Assembly (NCBI GenBank): GCA_026413225.1
Contig: CM048553.1
Coordinates: 141,802,690 to 141,866,689, forward strand
Length of the DNA stretch: 64,000 nucleotides
Direction of reading: 5' to 3'
From: Otis tarda
Taxonomy: Eukaryota; Chordata; Aves; Otidiformes; Otididae
Shown: positions 23,598-35,575 of the stretch, one piece after another
Layout: each line of letters begins with the position of its first letter
How positions within the stretch are numbered: the first letter of the stretch is position 1
The notes under the pieces: generated by a model
The model's input: only the letters and a program-made list of their open reading frames with translations
Database searches by the model: none
Told to the model about the DNA's origin: nothing
Translations under genes and position numbers: made by a program

Positions 23598-25609
23598 CTG
23601 GCTAATTTGGACCTTACTGTTACACTGGCCTTTATGGTACTGCCACCACATGAAAGAAAGGGCCTGAGATGTAATATAATTGCATCACAAATTGTCTAAA
23701 GTTCTGAAAACCAGTTTATGCATACATAAGGCCTTAACTAAAAGCATCCGGTCTCAGACAAGGCAGTGCATTCTGCCAAAAGTCTTAGGTCATAAGTATG
23801 TGCAAGGAAGCAGAGAAACTAATGTCTTGTCATGCAAGATAGGAATTCATTTCGCCTCTCATCTGAAAGGCAGGCATATAATTTATGCTATGATCTAGGA
23901 TCCTGTGAACATCCGTGGAGAGGACCACCCTGAGGATGAGTCATCCCACCTACTCTAGACACCTCACTTAGGAGGTGGTGAGTCATGCATGAGAGTGCCT
24001 ATCTCTCTCCATTGATTGCAGAGGAGAGGGAGACAGCCAACACACAGCAGCTGCCCAGTTTCTCCGTGATTGGTGTTAGGTGAATTCTGCTTTAGCTGAT
24101 GGGTGTTTGACTCCACCTTGTCTGTGGTGGTGGCAAGGGAGGAATAACATCTCTGTCCTTCCCTGTTGAGTATGTGGGGTAATAGAGGTAGCACTAGTTG
24201 CTGGAATGAGGTCCAGAACCAGCTTAACTTAGGTAAATTTTGTACTTTTCAGGCCTCTCTGTCTCCTTTGCAGAGAGGGCATGACACTTGCAGTTTCTCA
24301 GTTACTACCCCCCATCAGAAATGGGTCATTGTGCCTTTAAACCTGGATGGTTGGCATAGTGATTAAGGAGATTTTAATTTAGTGATAGTACTGAGGCTGA
24401 AATAGTTCCTTGGGGAACCTCTTTTTTTCATTTGACTTCTGTTCACAGGTTATATACAAATTTGAATCCCTTCACTTTGCTAAACCTGTGCTGTTCATCT
24501 GTGAGAGCTGCCTATGGAAGTGTTTGTTGAACTAAAAGCATTTACAAGAGAGGCCTGCTTTTCTCTGTGGCCTCATAGGTCCCTTCTAAACTGCTGATGT
24601 CTGCTGAGTAGACGGAGGGTGGCTTTGTTGCTGGGCCCATGGTGCTTTCTTCATGCTTTCTTGGCTTCCATCACATTCAATGGGGCTGGTTTGGGGGCTG
24701 ACAGAGGACACATGGTATGCAAACCGTGTTCTTTCTGTATGCAGACTTTCTTTTTTAATGTATGTGCTGCTTATCTGGCCTCTACCTAAAGCTAGCATTA
24801 TACCCACGTGTCTTTATGGAGTCAATGGGTTTGTTTAGGATTCTGCAATGTGTGGCAGTACCTTTCAGCAGGTACATTCTTGCATTTATCTACACTGCAT
24901 TTCCTCTGCCTTGTGTTGCCCTTCAGGTAGTTTGGCTCTTCACCATTATGGTCACAACTTTACTTATTTGAAGACCTTTTTGACATCTGTGCATATTCTT
25001 AACAGAACTTTATCTCCCATAAACCACCAAAAGGCATAAAGTCTGAGTTCCAGGAAACCCGGGTGCACAAATAATAGAAAGAATGCTTCTTATTCTGCAT
25101 GCATAATATGGATATTGCCTTTCAATGGTGGTAATGATTTTCTTGCTCTGATCCCCTAATTCAGGCCTAATAATTTACTCCCATATAGTTTATAATGGGT
25201 TGTGCACAACATTATACATTTTGGACCAACTGATACCAAGCAGAGGTTCACGTAACTTTGTGCTGATGCCACAGTCCAAAGGCTCTTAAGGGGGCTTTTA
25301 TTTTCTTTTCAAAGAGCTTTAAGGAAAAGGCAATTGAAATGAACATTTTCTTTTAGCATCCATGCCTCAACTTGGACATACTCACATGTTGACTTGAAGG
25401 TCACGTTTCACCTTCAAAATCCCTTTCCATAATTGTGCCAGGTTGGAACATGAAGTCTAGAGCAGAGGAGAACTGAGTCTGGGGAATAAATGCAAAGGAT
25501 GCTCCAGGGGAATGTCTACCATCTTTTAAATACTCTGCTGAATTCCTTGTCTCTTCTTGTGGCTAGAGAGTGCTACCACATGCCCCATACTGCAGTTTCT
25601 CTTTGGAAC

Positions 25610-25880
25610 AAATGATAATCCTTTTAGCTAAACATTAATATTTTAAGTATATTTTTTTTTCATAACTGTATTTTTTAAAAGCAGTTAGAATTCTGAGCTG
25701 TTTGTACCCTTACAGTTAATTTAAATAGCTTGTTTGGTTGATGGCTGGCATATGTTTGTTTGTCAGACTGGCAATTTGCACAGAGCTGTAATCCAGGAAT
25801 CAGATGGTTAATTATTGCAGTTCTGTGCAAGAATTAATTGGGACACCAGGTGCTTGCTGTGTACATGTTAGGTAGAAGTT
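25610..25880. promoter_or_regulatory. Candidate developmental enhancer-like element
   Basis: About 270 bp packed with regulatory-type words: homeodomain cores (acattaatattt, cagttaatttaaa, gttaattattgc, agaattaattggg), E-boxes (catatg at about 25751, cagatg, caggtg) and SOX/fork-like gtttgtttgtc. The E-box/homeodomain pairing 'cagatggttaattattg' stands out. No transposon or coding pattern explains the block. Of the putative conserved elements in the window this is the one I find most convincing by eye, but it is untested. Confidence 0.3.
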
Positions 25881-26715
25881 CCTGAGAACAAGATGCTTCT
25901 GTATGATTGTTGTTATAGCTTGAAACTGTGTTGAATTCATTAGAGTGGAAAGAGAGTGGTATGAAGAACATCTTGAGAGGGCAAGAAAATTATCAGCCTC
26001 TGGGCTGCTAGATTGTTGTTTTGAGCTTTAAGGATATTTCCCTTTTTTTCTCCCGTGTTTAAATACAAGTGAAACATCTGTGAAACATTTTCTCTGATGC
26101 GCCTCGAGTTTTTAGACAAGGCTTTCACGTGTCAAACCTTACTGTGTTCTATCCATTGTTTCCTATAAACCTTGCCTTGTGCATCTCAGCAACTGAATGC
26201 TAATTGTATGACGGAAAGCTATCTGATTCATCATCAAGCCTTTCATTTTCTGACAAGGTTAGCCACTGCTGGCATATTTTCCAATAACCTCCTCATTCCT
26301 AATATCCTGTTCATGATATTCATGCAGCTTCCAGTGCCCATGAAATCAGGAACTATAAAAAATAACCAGAAATCATGCTAGTATCTGTCACTTGCTATTC
26401 TTCTGTTTTACAAGCTTGTCATCCAGTTAGGGAACATAAGACGCACTGTGTGACTAGTCCAATACCAGTAACAGACAGCGACTTGTCAAAATGAACATTT
26501 GCAGACAACCCACAGCATAAAAATGTTGGGTTTTTTTTCTGAAGTATTTGAGAACACTTACAAATAACAATTACATTCAGGAAAGCATGAGAGTAGCATT
26601 CAAACCGAAAAAGTCTAAACTTTTATTTTTGACTCTGTGAGTATTATTTCGTATTCCAAGTGTAATGTGTGCGTGTTTATGTATAGGATTAACCGTATGA
26701 CTTCATCACCCATTG

Positions 26716-26775
26716 GTGAAATAAATTAAAACACCAGCCTCTCAAACAGCAGTGCTTTTATTACGCATTTTATTT
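26716..26775. terminator. Opposed poly-A-signal-like words
   Basis: AATAAA occurs on the plus strand in gaaataaattaa (about 26720). Within 50 bp the minus strand has a pair, AATAAA in 'gaaaataaaatgcgtaataa' and a second aataaa beside it. This is what convergent transcript ends look like, but AATAAA is common in AT-rich DNA and no transcript is otherwise supported on either side. Confidence 0.1.
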
Positions 26776-27149
26776 TCTCTGGTTCTCCTGTACTGTAGGA
26801 TCTGGGTTGGCATTTACATGAGTACATCAGAGACACTTTGAGCCAACCTCGGGCACTGAGGTCAACCCACCCCCCGCCCATTAAACTCTCTAAGCCTCCA
26901 AAACAGAACACCTGTTCAGGAAAGGTCCCTGGCCTGTCGTTGGTGCTGAACTACGCCTGTAAAGTTTTTTGGAGAGTGTTTATTCCAAGCCCAAGTGTGC
27001 CAGGGAGCATTAAAGCAGTTTAACAGCAACGGCCATCTGGTTCCAGTGCCCAGGACATTCCCTACCACTAGTTCACAGGCTAAATGCCTCAAAAGCCCAT
27101 GTTTTTTTTTTCCTTACAGACTCCAATGAAGAATTTGCAGTGGAGCTTC

Positions 27150-27460
27150 ACTGATGGAGAACTGAGGCACAAGGAAAGCCAAGCTCAGGGCTTTACGCTC
27201 AGGAAGAGTGTGATTTCCATTTGGGCAAAGCAGAGAGCCAGACTGTTCTAACACATCAGTTCTCTGGCTGGCAAAAAAAAAAAAAAATCTAAATCTCCCA
27301 CTAGAATCTGCCCCTCCATCATGGTGCATTAGCAAGATTGGCATGTCTGGAAGACCAAGCTCTGCCAGTGAATGCTGGGTATTTGAAAAACCTGACTGCA
27401 GATCATTTGCTTAAAGTCGTGCAGCAAAGACAGGAATTAAAACTACACCTCCAGAAACCT
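27150..27460 (+). mobile_element. Possible split MIR/L2-like remnant
   Basis: The first block, 'gatggagaactgaggcacaa' (27154-27173), resembles the MIR core. A second block at about 27410-27455 (catttgcttaaagtcgtgca then gacaggaattaaaactac) resembles the following 'acttgcccaaggtcacacag .. caggattaaaaccc' segment. In an intact element these blocks are tens of bases apart; here they are separated by about 230 bp that includes a 15-A run (27273-27287). Either something inserted into an old SINE or these are two unrelated fragments. Confidence 0.3.
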
Positions 27461-30400
27461 AGCTGAGAGCCAAGGGACACAAGCCCCTTCTTGCAAGCCA
27501 GCAGTACTAGGGCTCAGCTCGGGACTGAGAGTGAGCTGTCCTGGTGGAGCTCCAGAAATTTCTCAGCTGAAATTCAGTACAGAAATTGGGATTAAAGTGA
27601 GAAATAATGGTGGAATTTCAGTCCCCAGGTGGTCAGCAGGCTTGAAAAGGCTGCCTCTGAAGAAGGAGAAAATGAGTTCCCTGCAGTCCTGACAGCAGTG
27701 CAGAACCCCAGCTCAAGGCCTTGAGGTGTTGGTGCAGGCTCAGGTGAATGAATGCTGCAAAAAGGGATGTGGCAATTTTCCTGCCAAATTATCTGAGCTG
27801 GTCTAAGCTTGGTGTCCCATATGGACAACACAGAGTCCTCAGAGCTGTACACTGAATGTGCTCGCATAACTCCAGCACAGTGAGAAAGTATTGTGGATAA
27901 GCACTGATGCTCATATCTCATGGTCAAAAAAGCAGAGGAAATGTGAATGAGGCACATAATACCAAGAACAGCCTGCTCCCATTTTGGAGATGGATGAAGA
28001 AGCGGAAACCCCACATCCTGAACTCAAAGCACTTCTTTACCATTCTCTGTTTTTCCTGCTCACCTTCCTTTGTGCTGGCACAGCCTGCATAGCAGCTTCT
28101 GCAAGGCTGTTCTGGGGCAATTGCCTCTCTGGGGCGCGGCGTGGAGCACCAACCCTCTGAGTGGGCCATGCATTGTGTGGGGTTGTGTGGGTTGCCTGGG
28201 GGGCAGGGAGCAGCCGTCAGCAGGCCGAGTGGAGCTGCATTTACTTTGCTTTGCTGGAGGCAGGCTGTACTCTCTTGGGTGAAGGTGCAGCACCAACAGC
28301 CCTTTCATTCCATCCGTGCCTCCAACTGGGAAGCTACGGAGAGACTCAGTGGCAGGCCATGGAGCTCCAGCATGAGCTGCTCCCAAGGCTGGGTGCTCTG
28401 CAGCCTATAGGACCCTGTAACGTGCACTATAGACCACCCAGATCCATGCAGGGAGGGAGGGTCCCGCAGGCACGATCCCCAGAAGAAGTGTGTTGAGCAG
28501 AGAACCCTCAAAGGTGGCCTGCAGCAAACTGAGACAGCTCAGGCTTGTATCCTGCCCATCTTCAAGATTTAAGACTCTTACGTAGGGAGAGATGAACCTG
28601 TGCTCAGGATTCGCTGCTCTTCCCCTTGAAGTTAGGTGCCAAAACCTTTACTCCAAAATGTAGAAAAGAGGAGACACTATGCCTTTCGGAAGAGAAGTGC
28701 CTCTCCAGTCCTTTTCCAATAAAGTGAAGCCACTTTCACAGGAGATCGAATCCCCAGTTCCTACAAGTCAGCCCTTGCTGACTGGGCTATTGGCTCTTCC
28801 GGCGAAGGGAGAGTCAGTGTTCCCAAACCGCTATTTTACATGGCGTAATCAAGCACCCATTGGTCTAAACAAGCATGAGAAGAAAAGTGGACATGGTTGT
28901 GCCTGGTACTCAGGCATGCACTTCCCTGTCTTGAGGCAAGTTAGTGGGATGGGCCTGCTTGCCACTGTTTGGAAGGTTTCTCCCAAGAAGCTTCCTCCTC
29001 CTGCCCTGGGCAATGCTGTCCTCCTGGCAGATACTTTTTCCCCGGGAGGCAGAAGGCCACCTGTCTTTCTGACACCTCGCATCACCTCTCTTCTCTTTCC
29101 CTTTATGCTGCAGTGGATGTCCGTGGGGAAATCTCCTGGGCTTCCACATATGCTGTCCCCAGCTGTTAGTCTCTGGGGCGAACAGTTGTCAACTGCAGCC
29201 CCTCGGGTTTAGTCACCTCCTGTAGCAAATGCTGGTAGATATTTAGGTCAACTGATTCCAAAGGCTTGCAGAGTTGGATTTCTAAGTGCAGGCTGGGTCT
29301 CCAACAGCAGCCAAGGGACAGGAGCTGCCTCTTGGAGCATGGTACCGCCAAGAGCTCTCTTCCTGGAGATCTGTGAGAGCAGTCTGAGGCCAACCTCTTA
29401 TGCAGGAGGTCTGGATAAAACCCAACTTATTTTTCGTTCATGGGTGTAGCTGGTTACGTAATAGAAAATATGTTAATTATGGCCCAGATTTACCCTGGCA
29501 TAAAAGCACATGGAAGTGGTTACCGCAATAGCTATCCCTGACAGGGAAGGCAGCAAAGATGATGCAGCCCTATGGGAGGATATCGCAGTTGTACACAGTC
29601 ACTGCTCTGTTCTGCTATGCAAGGAGAAGGCTGAGGAGGGACGAGCTGGGCTGACTCAAAAAGCAGGCAGAGGAGACCACAGAGGCCCTGGCTTCTGAGC
29701 CAGAGCAGCCCTCAGCAGCCTCTGCTGGCAGGAGCCTTCTGATAGCAGACACCGTCGGAGTGAGGTCCCAAGGACTGGATGTGACAACCAGGCAGGAAAA
29801 GGAAAGGAGCAAAGCTGGCCACACTGTAGAGTAAATGCTGCTTCCTAGTGGGACAGAGAAGTCAAGTGAGAAGTATATGCTGGGCTCTATTTCCCCTTCC
29901 CCTTCTTTCCCCAGACTTTGGGAAGAGCAGAGCTGCCCAGCTGCTGTTGTCCCCAGGCTCCGACCCCATCAGGTACACTGGTGAGGAGTGTTGAAGCATC
30001 TTTATTCAAACCCTTTGTAGTGATGGTTTGTTTTCTTGCCCAACCTTTAGCATTTTGTAGTAGTTGCTAGCGTTATACCTCCGATTGCTTAGGCTTTGGT
30101 AAGCTGATGACGTAAAGGATTACACAATCACTTGTGAGTATGTATTGAGAAGTGCCCAGAAAGGCACCTCTGCTCTTAGCACCGAAATGCCGAACATTCA
30201 TGCAGGTCTGCATCTAAATACCATGAATAATGGTAATAGGAAAGGAATCTCATTAACGGTGTGTGAGCTGACAGCTGAGACTGTGGGCCTACCTCCTCAT
30301 CCTGAGGTGACGGGGTTCAGGCTCTGGAGGAAGACCAGGCAGGTAAGCTGCAGAATTGGAACTCTACTTCAGGAGAGCAGACTTGGGCTTGTATAGGGAA

Positions 30401-30539
30401 TTGCTAGGAAGAGTTGCCTTGGGAGGTGCCACAAGGGAAAAAGGTGCCCAGAAGCTGGCTGATTTTTAAAGAAAACACTGAGAGCTGTGGAACAAATTGT
30501 CCTGTTGCAATTGTTGACCAGGAATTTCAGTAAGGAGCT

Positions 30540-31365
30540 TCTTAATGAACCAAACTGCCAAAAGGGAGTGCAGAGTAGAGTGGAAACAAGGGCAGACAGC
30601 AAATGAAGAGTGTGAAGGAACTGCTTGGCGATTGAGGAACAAAATCAGGAAGGTCAAAGTCCCTTTGGAGGTAAAACAAGCATGGAACGTAAAGGGTAGG
30701 AAGAAGTATGCTAGTAACAAAGAGAAGTTCAGAAAGAAGTTCAGAAGTTCACGGAGGTGAAGAAGACAACGAGCCAACGAGAATGAGAGCCAACAGTGTG
30801 CTCTCATTCCAAATAATGCAAACTGCATACTGGACTGCAGTAGGAGGAGCGGAGCCAGCACATCAGAGGGAGTTGTTGCTCCTTTTACTCTGCACTGGTG
30901 AGACACTCCTGGAACACTGTTCCAGTTCCAGAAGGATGTTGCAGAACTGCAGAAGAGTTGATTAAGAGGCCTGAGACTGAGGGATCTGGGCTTGTTTTTA
31001 AGAGGAGATATAGGAGAAGTTACTAATAGTAACCTACAACTGCTGGAAGGGCAGTTACAAAGGCAGTGGAGGTGAACTCTTCTTTGAAATGGCAGAAGAT
31101 AAAACAAGGGGCAATGGCCACAAGCTGTGGCTTGGGAGGTTTGGGCTGGACATGAAGAAAAAATCATGAGGAGGGAGTGCAGTGCTGGAAGGATTTGTCC
31201 AGCAAAGCTGTGGAGTCTCTGTCCTTGGAAGGTTTCAGAACTTGCCCTGGCAAAGCCATAGCTCACCTGGTCCAGGCTTAGAGGCAGTTCTGCTCAAGCA
31301 GGTGGCTGGACAAAAGATCTTCTGAGGTCCCTTCCAACTGTATCTTCTGTGTTTCCTTGATTAGA
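30540..31365 (+). mobile_element. Old CR1 LINE with reverse-transcriptase core deleted
   Basis: The left part (30540-30745) encodes a piece like the CR1 ORF2 linker between endonuclease and reverse transcriptase: basic residues around KQGQTANEECEG, RNKIRKVKVPLEVK and RKKYASNKEKFRKKF. From 30783 the sequence jumps to the region just after the polymerase domain ('gagccaacagtgtgctctca') and continues through the C-terminus and 3' UTR to 'gaggtcccttccaact' near 31340. About 1 kb or more of reverse-transcriptase coding sequence is missing at the joint (30745-30783). Stops and frameshifts are numerous and divergence is high, as in old CR1-X/Y-type copies. Plus-strand orientation. The 5' boundary is uncertain and could lie nearer 30460. 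Confidence 0.8.
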
Positions 31366-34234
31366 CCTGCCTGTGAAAGAAATGGAGATGGATTGCTTCT
31401 GAAGGCATCTACACTGGGCTGTCATTGCTCCATGTTGTCATTCCAGGCCTGCTGTCTTGGCTGCTTCGCTAAGGAACACTAAAGATGGCCATCTGGCTGG
31501 TAAGCCAGAGCGAAAAGTTGAATTTGCCATATTTGAGGTTCCTGAGACACATGACTATGATTTGGTGGCTGAAGCTTTACATTCTGGGGACCTGGACTCT
31601 TGGCTGCCCCTGGCTACACTTGAGGGCCCTGCCCTGCTCTCCTGGTGCCGGGGCTGTGGACTGTCCTGCCTCATGTAACTCTTGATGTCTCACTCTTGGC
31701 CTGACTGAGCCACCGACCTTGCCTGCCCTCTGGCATCAAGCTCCTTCTGAGCTAAAATAGCTGCCACAAACCATTTCCAGGTGAAACGTGCTCATGCAGA
31801 AAGCCTGGGGCTCACTGAGACATGTGGTCCCATTCAAGCCAATTGGTTTCTCCATCTGGGTGGGAACAGGCAGTTACAGGACAGGTTAGGTGCTAGCCAT
31901 GAGAAATCTGGAAGCCATGCTGACCCCAGTGGGGCCTCGGCCACCTGACAGACCTGCGCTGTGGCGCAAAGATGACCACAGGGCTGGCAACAAGGAGCTA
32001 CAGAGAAAGCATCACTGGTGGGGCGGCTTTGGGGTAACATGGCCAAAAATGTGACGTGGTGGTGGTGGTAGCCAGGCATGGCAAATCCAACAACGCTCTC
32101 AGGGCTGTACTGTTCCAGGGAGAGATTTTTTTATCTTCCTTTGGTGTGTCTGCTGAGCCCTCAGCATTGGCATGCTGTTGTGCTGGGAGATGAAATCATT
32201 AATTTTACCAGGTTGGCTACACTTCATTCCCTTGCCTGGCCTGATTTCATAGGTTTGCTGTGCCTTTGTTGCTTCTGTTCTTGCTGTTCCTTCCCTCTTC
32301 ATGCTCTTGCCTTATTTTGGCTGCAGCAGCAACAGTTGTTCACTTTATTTGTTTGCCGCGTATGGAGAAGATGCCAGGAGGAGCTGAGGGAAGGGAAGCT
32401 GTGCCTGAGCGTGCAAGTGTGCAGGCGTGTGTGTGTGAGTGTGTGAACACATCTCCGATGCATGAGCAGAAGCAGGCTGGTTCCTCCTTGGCTGCCTCTC
32501 ATCAGAACGAGGAGGAGAAAGTGCCAAATCTCATCTCAGCAAGGGAGCTGCTAGTCAGGGAGCTGGAAACCTTCCCTCTCTTCAGAACTCTGAAGAAAGT
32601 AAGAGCCTTATTCAAGTTTTTCATAACTCCCCTGCATCTTCAGAGAGCTGAAGTAATTTCTCCCAGAAAGAGTGATGTTTATTAGGATGGTGAACGAGGC
32701 GGGGAACTTGCCTGGTATTTAAGACAGGCCACAGCTGGATGGACTGGATCCAGCTGTCAGGCGCCTCCATAGCAAGCGTGTTGGACTCCACCAGTGTGGT
32801 TAGGTAAGGGAGGATTGCCCCTCTTGCAGAGCCTTCCTTTACCACACTGAGAACATCCTTGGATAGTCTTAATTCAGGGTTTAGACACTGTAATTTAAAA
32901 ACTATGAGAAAATCTCCTTCATTCTGAATGCCAGCAGGAAATAAGAGATGTAATTTTGTCTTCTTGGGGAGCCTTTACAATCTTTCCCTGTAATAAAGAA
33001 ATAAAATAAGCAAGACAGCACTGCACGGTCCGGCAAATAATACAAATGCTTTCGTCAGGTAAGTCATCTTGATTTATGTGCTCATAAGTGTGAGCTCAGT
33101 ATTTGGCTGGGACCTCAGCACTGGTGGTTGTTCACCATCAGGATTTACACATGCAAGAAAACCTCGCAGCTTAGTAGTAATTTTTATTTCCACTTGAGCA
33201 GAGACAAGCAAGTCTGGACTTGAGCCTGGCCTGGCCTTCCTCTTCTATGTTAGCATGTGCTATGCAATAATTTGGATCAGGCTACTTTGTATTATGTTGT
33301 CATACAGAAAAAAAACCTTCAAAACTGAGACGAAGTCTGCAGGAGTCCTTCCCATGGCTGGTGCTGTGGGTGGCACTGACAGGCAGCCAGAAAACAAAGC
33401 ACTTGAGATCATTTTTTTAATGTGACATGTAAAGGCAGAAGGCTGTACTCTTCATCTGTGTGGTCCCTTGAGGAAATGACCTCAAATGTGGTCTTAACCA
33501 GGAAGAAATGGTATTTCAAATTTTGCAGTTTTTTTTTTTTCTTTCCAGGAAGAACCCGTCTCCTTAAAATCATATTCATGGGATGTTAAGGGCAGGCAGA
33601 ATGACAGTGGAGTTCAGGACACTTACTGTTTTACCACTGTAGAACACTGAAGACTAAGAGCTGCTTGTGACTCCACCTGAAGAGTGAATTAAATGGTGGG
33701 ATGTATAGCTTGCTGTGAACGTATCCTGCCTTTAAGGTTTTTCTGCCCTTTTTTTCTTGTAACAAAACCAACCTGTGCTGTCCAAAGAACGGAATTACTC
33801 ATTCCGGACTGACATATTGCCTTACCGTTTCTGCTCTGTTCTGAGCAGCTGCACTTTTCAGCTTGTACCTGGAAAGAACATCGTCTCTTTGGAGGCTGCA
33901 TAGGATGGTTAGAAAATACCTGCCTAAATGAGTCACTAGAGAAAGAAGGCTGGAAGCATGAAGTTGCAGAAGAGGCAAAAGAAGAAAATAAGCACAGAGT
34001 TACTGCGTCCAAGATCTGTAGTTTAACAAGAAAAACATTTTTTTTTCCAAATAAAACAAAACCCATTGACTCTACAGAATTAAGGAAGGGAATTGTCCTC
34101 AAGAGAGCTGTCAAGCTAACACCTTGGAGGCTCAAGTTAGCTTGCCTGGAGGTCAGGCATGCATGTCCCATGCAGTTCTCCCTCACTGTACATGTGGGAT
34201 AACAGCATAAAAAAGAGAGGGCTGGTGGTAAATA
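31366..34234. other. Unique non-coding stretch
   Basis: About 2.9 kb between two CR1 copies. I recognise no gene or transposon. The open frames present (for example 32260-32685 plus, 141 codons) are low-complexity Leu/Ser/Cys-rich peptides without a domain. A short GT-rich patch occurs at 32421-32445. The right end is overlapped by a 197-codon minus-strand frame that begins inside the neighbouring CR1 (see that entry). Confidence 0.55.
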
Positions 34235-34282
34235 CATAGAATCACAGACTGGTTTGGGTTGGAAGGGACCTTTAAAGGCCAT
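33689..34282 (-). other. 197-codon open frame starting inside a CR1 tail
   Basis: On the minus strand an ATG at 34280-34282, inside the last 50 bp of the CR1 at 34235-34678, opens a frame of 197 codons that leaves the element and crosses about 550 bp of unique sequence. The first dozen residues come from CR1 3' UTR. The rest is Ser/Cys/Phe-rich with no domain, signal peptide or membrane segment I recognise. It is probably chance, but it is among the longest ATG-started frames here and is worth a transcript check. Confidence 0.12.
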
Positions 34283-34678
34283 CTAGTCCAACCTCCCTGC
34301 AAGAAGCAGGGACATCTCCAACCAGATCAGGTTGCTCAAAGTCCTGTCCAACCTGGCCTTGAATGTTTCCAGGGATGAGGCATCCACCACCTCTCTGGGC
34401 AACCTGTGACAGTATTCCACCAGTGTAAAAAAAAAAAAAATTCCCAATATCTAATCTGAATCTACCTCCCTCTGTTTTAAAACCATTACCCCTCATCCTA
34501 TTGCAACAGGCCCTGCTGAAGAGTTTCTCCCTATCTTTCCTGCAGGTCCCCTTTAGGTACTGGAAGGCTGCTATCAGGTCTCCCAGGAGCCTTCTCTTCT
34601 CCAGGCTGAACAGCCCCAACTCTCTCAGCCTGTCCTCACAGGAGAGGTGCTCCAGCCATCTGATCATCTTTGTGGCCC
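34235..34678 (-). mobile_element. CR1 LINE fragment
   Basis: Starts at catagaatcacag (34235) and runs through 'ggttggaagggacctttaaa', the 'ccaacctggccttgaatg' 3' UTR block and the ORF2 C-terminus, so it reads on the minus strand. A minus-strand frame over 34272-34667 shows CR1 words such as [21 protein letters not shown] and RGNGFK, then runs out of frame. A 14-A run at 34427-34440 lies inside the element and breaks the local reading frame. Homology stops abruptly at 34678 (tgtggccc), the 5' truncation point. I see no target-site duplication. Confidence 0.92.
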
Positions 34679-35479
34679 ATATAGATGTATGTATATGTGT
34701 GCACGAGCAGCATTGCTAATTCTAGCTCCTGGTACCACCAGCAGCGGAGCTTTCCCTGGAAAATTAAGTGATTTTATTCCTCCCAGCTCTAAGCAGAGTC
34801 TGAAGTGTGACAGCTAATGTAGCACATGTCGCCGGAGCAGCTCCGCTCCTGTCACGTCCCAGGGCACCCCCAGCTCTGGGTGTTGGGGTGGCCACCATGC
34901 TGTGTTTTGGGGCACCAGCTCCTGCTCTGTGCTGCCCAGCACCCTGCCCCCCAGCTCCACAGTCAGACCTGGATGACAGCCCTTGAACCGTATTGACCCC
35001 AGCTTCGTCAAACTGTAGGAGAGAAACAGAATATCACTTACAGCAAGGTCAAAATGCTTGTCCTCCTTACATGCTAATAGGGTGGAAAAATAATTAACTG
35101 GGGACAGAGTGTTGATCAGCATTGGGAGAACTGGGCAGGTCACTTGTATACAAGCCAATATTTGCCATGTGTGCACCCCTGTGTTTGCTCACACGGTTTT
35201 TAAAGCTATCTTTGCAGCCATGAGGTGCTTTCCCATACTTTTTTTTTTTCTTTAAATGAGCCTCAAGAGCCAGTGGCAGGTCTTGACAAGGGCACAGGTT
35301 CTCCTGGAGTGGCCTGGTCTATCTCAGAAGCTGCTCCTAGAACGATATGAAGCTCTGAGGCTCCTGGATCGACTGTGCTGCTTTAAAATCACCTTTTCTG
35401 AATTACATAGCTGCTTCCCACAGGAGATGCTTATGGCTTCACGGGCCACTCATACCCAGAGCTGTAATTTTTGCACTCA

Positions 35480-35575
35480 GCGGCGGTTTGAAACAAGTAA
35501 CTCAGAGGCCATGGCATCAGCCACCCATTGTAATTAGCAATCGCGCTTTAACGGCCCTGCACCCGCATTCATGGT
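35480..35575. promoter_or_regulatory. Candidate conserved non-coding element
   Basis: The core 'cccattgtaattagcaatcg' (35525-35544), followed by cgctttaacgg, combines a strong homeodomain site (TAATTAG), a CCATTGT SOX-like word and preserved CpGs in a short space. This is characteristic of conserved enhancers and unlike the flanks. Appearance-based call. Confidence 0.25.

Larger units (their letters stand above)
23598..30539. other. Unique non-coding stretch
   Basis: No gene recognised in about 6.9 kb. The longest frame (28679-29212 plus, 177 codons from an ATG) has no domain, and its composition fits chance in a locally GC-richer patch. It holds an enhancer-like block at 25610-25880, opposed poly-A-signal-like words near 26716-26775, and a possible split MIR-like remnant at 27150-27460. 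No CR1 is visible between the two flanking copies. Confidence 0.55.

Noticed and set aside
28679-29212. 177-codon plus-strand frame with ATG start
   Set aside because: No motif, signal peptide or similarity I recognise. Opposite-strand frames of 78-79 codons overlap it, and no splice sites or promoter-like features frame it.
30466-31266. 266-codon minus-strand frame
   Set aside because: It is antisense to the plus-strand CR1 at 30540-31365 and has no family resemblance of its own.
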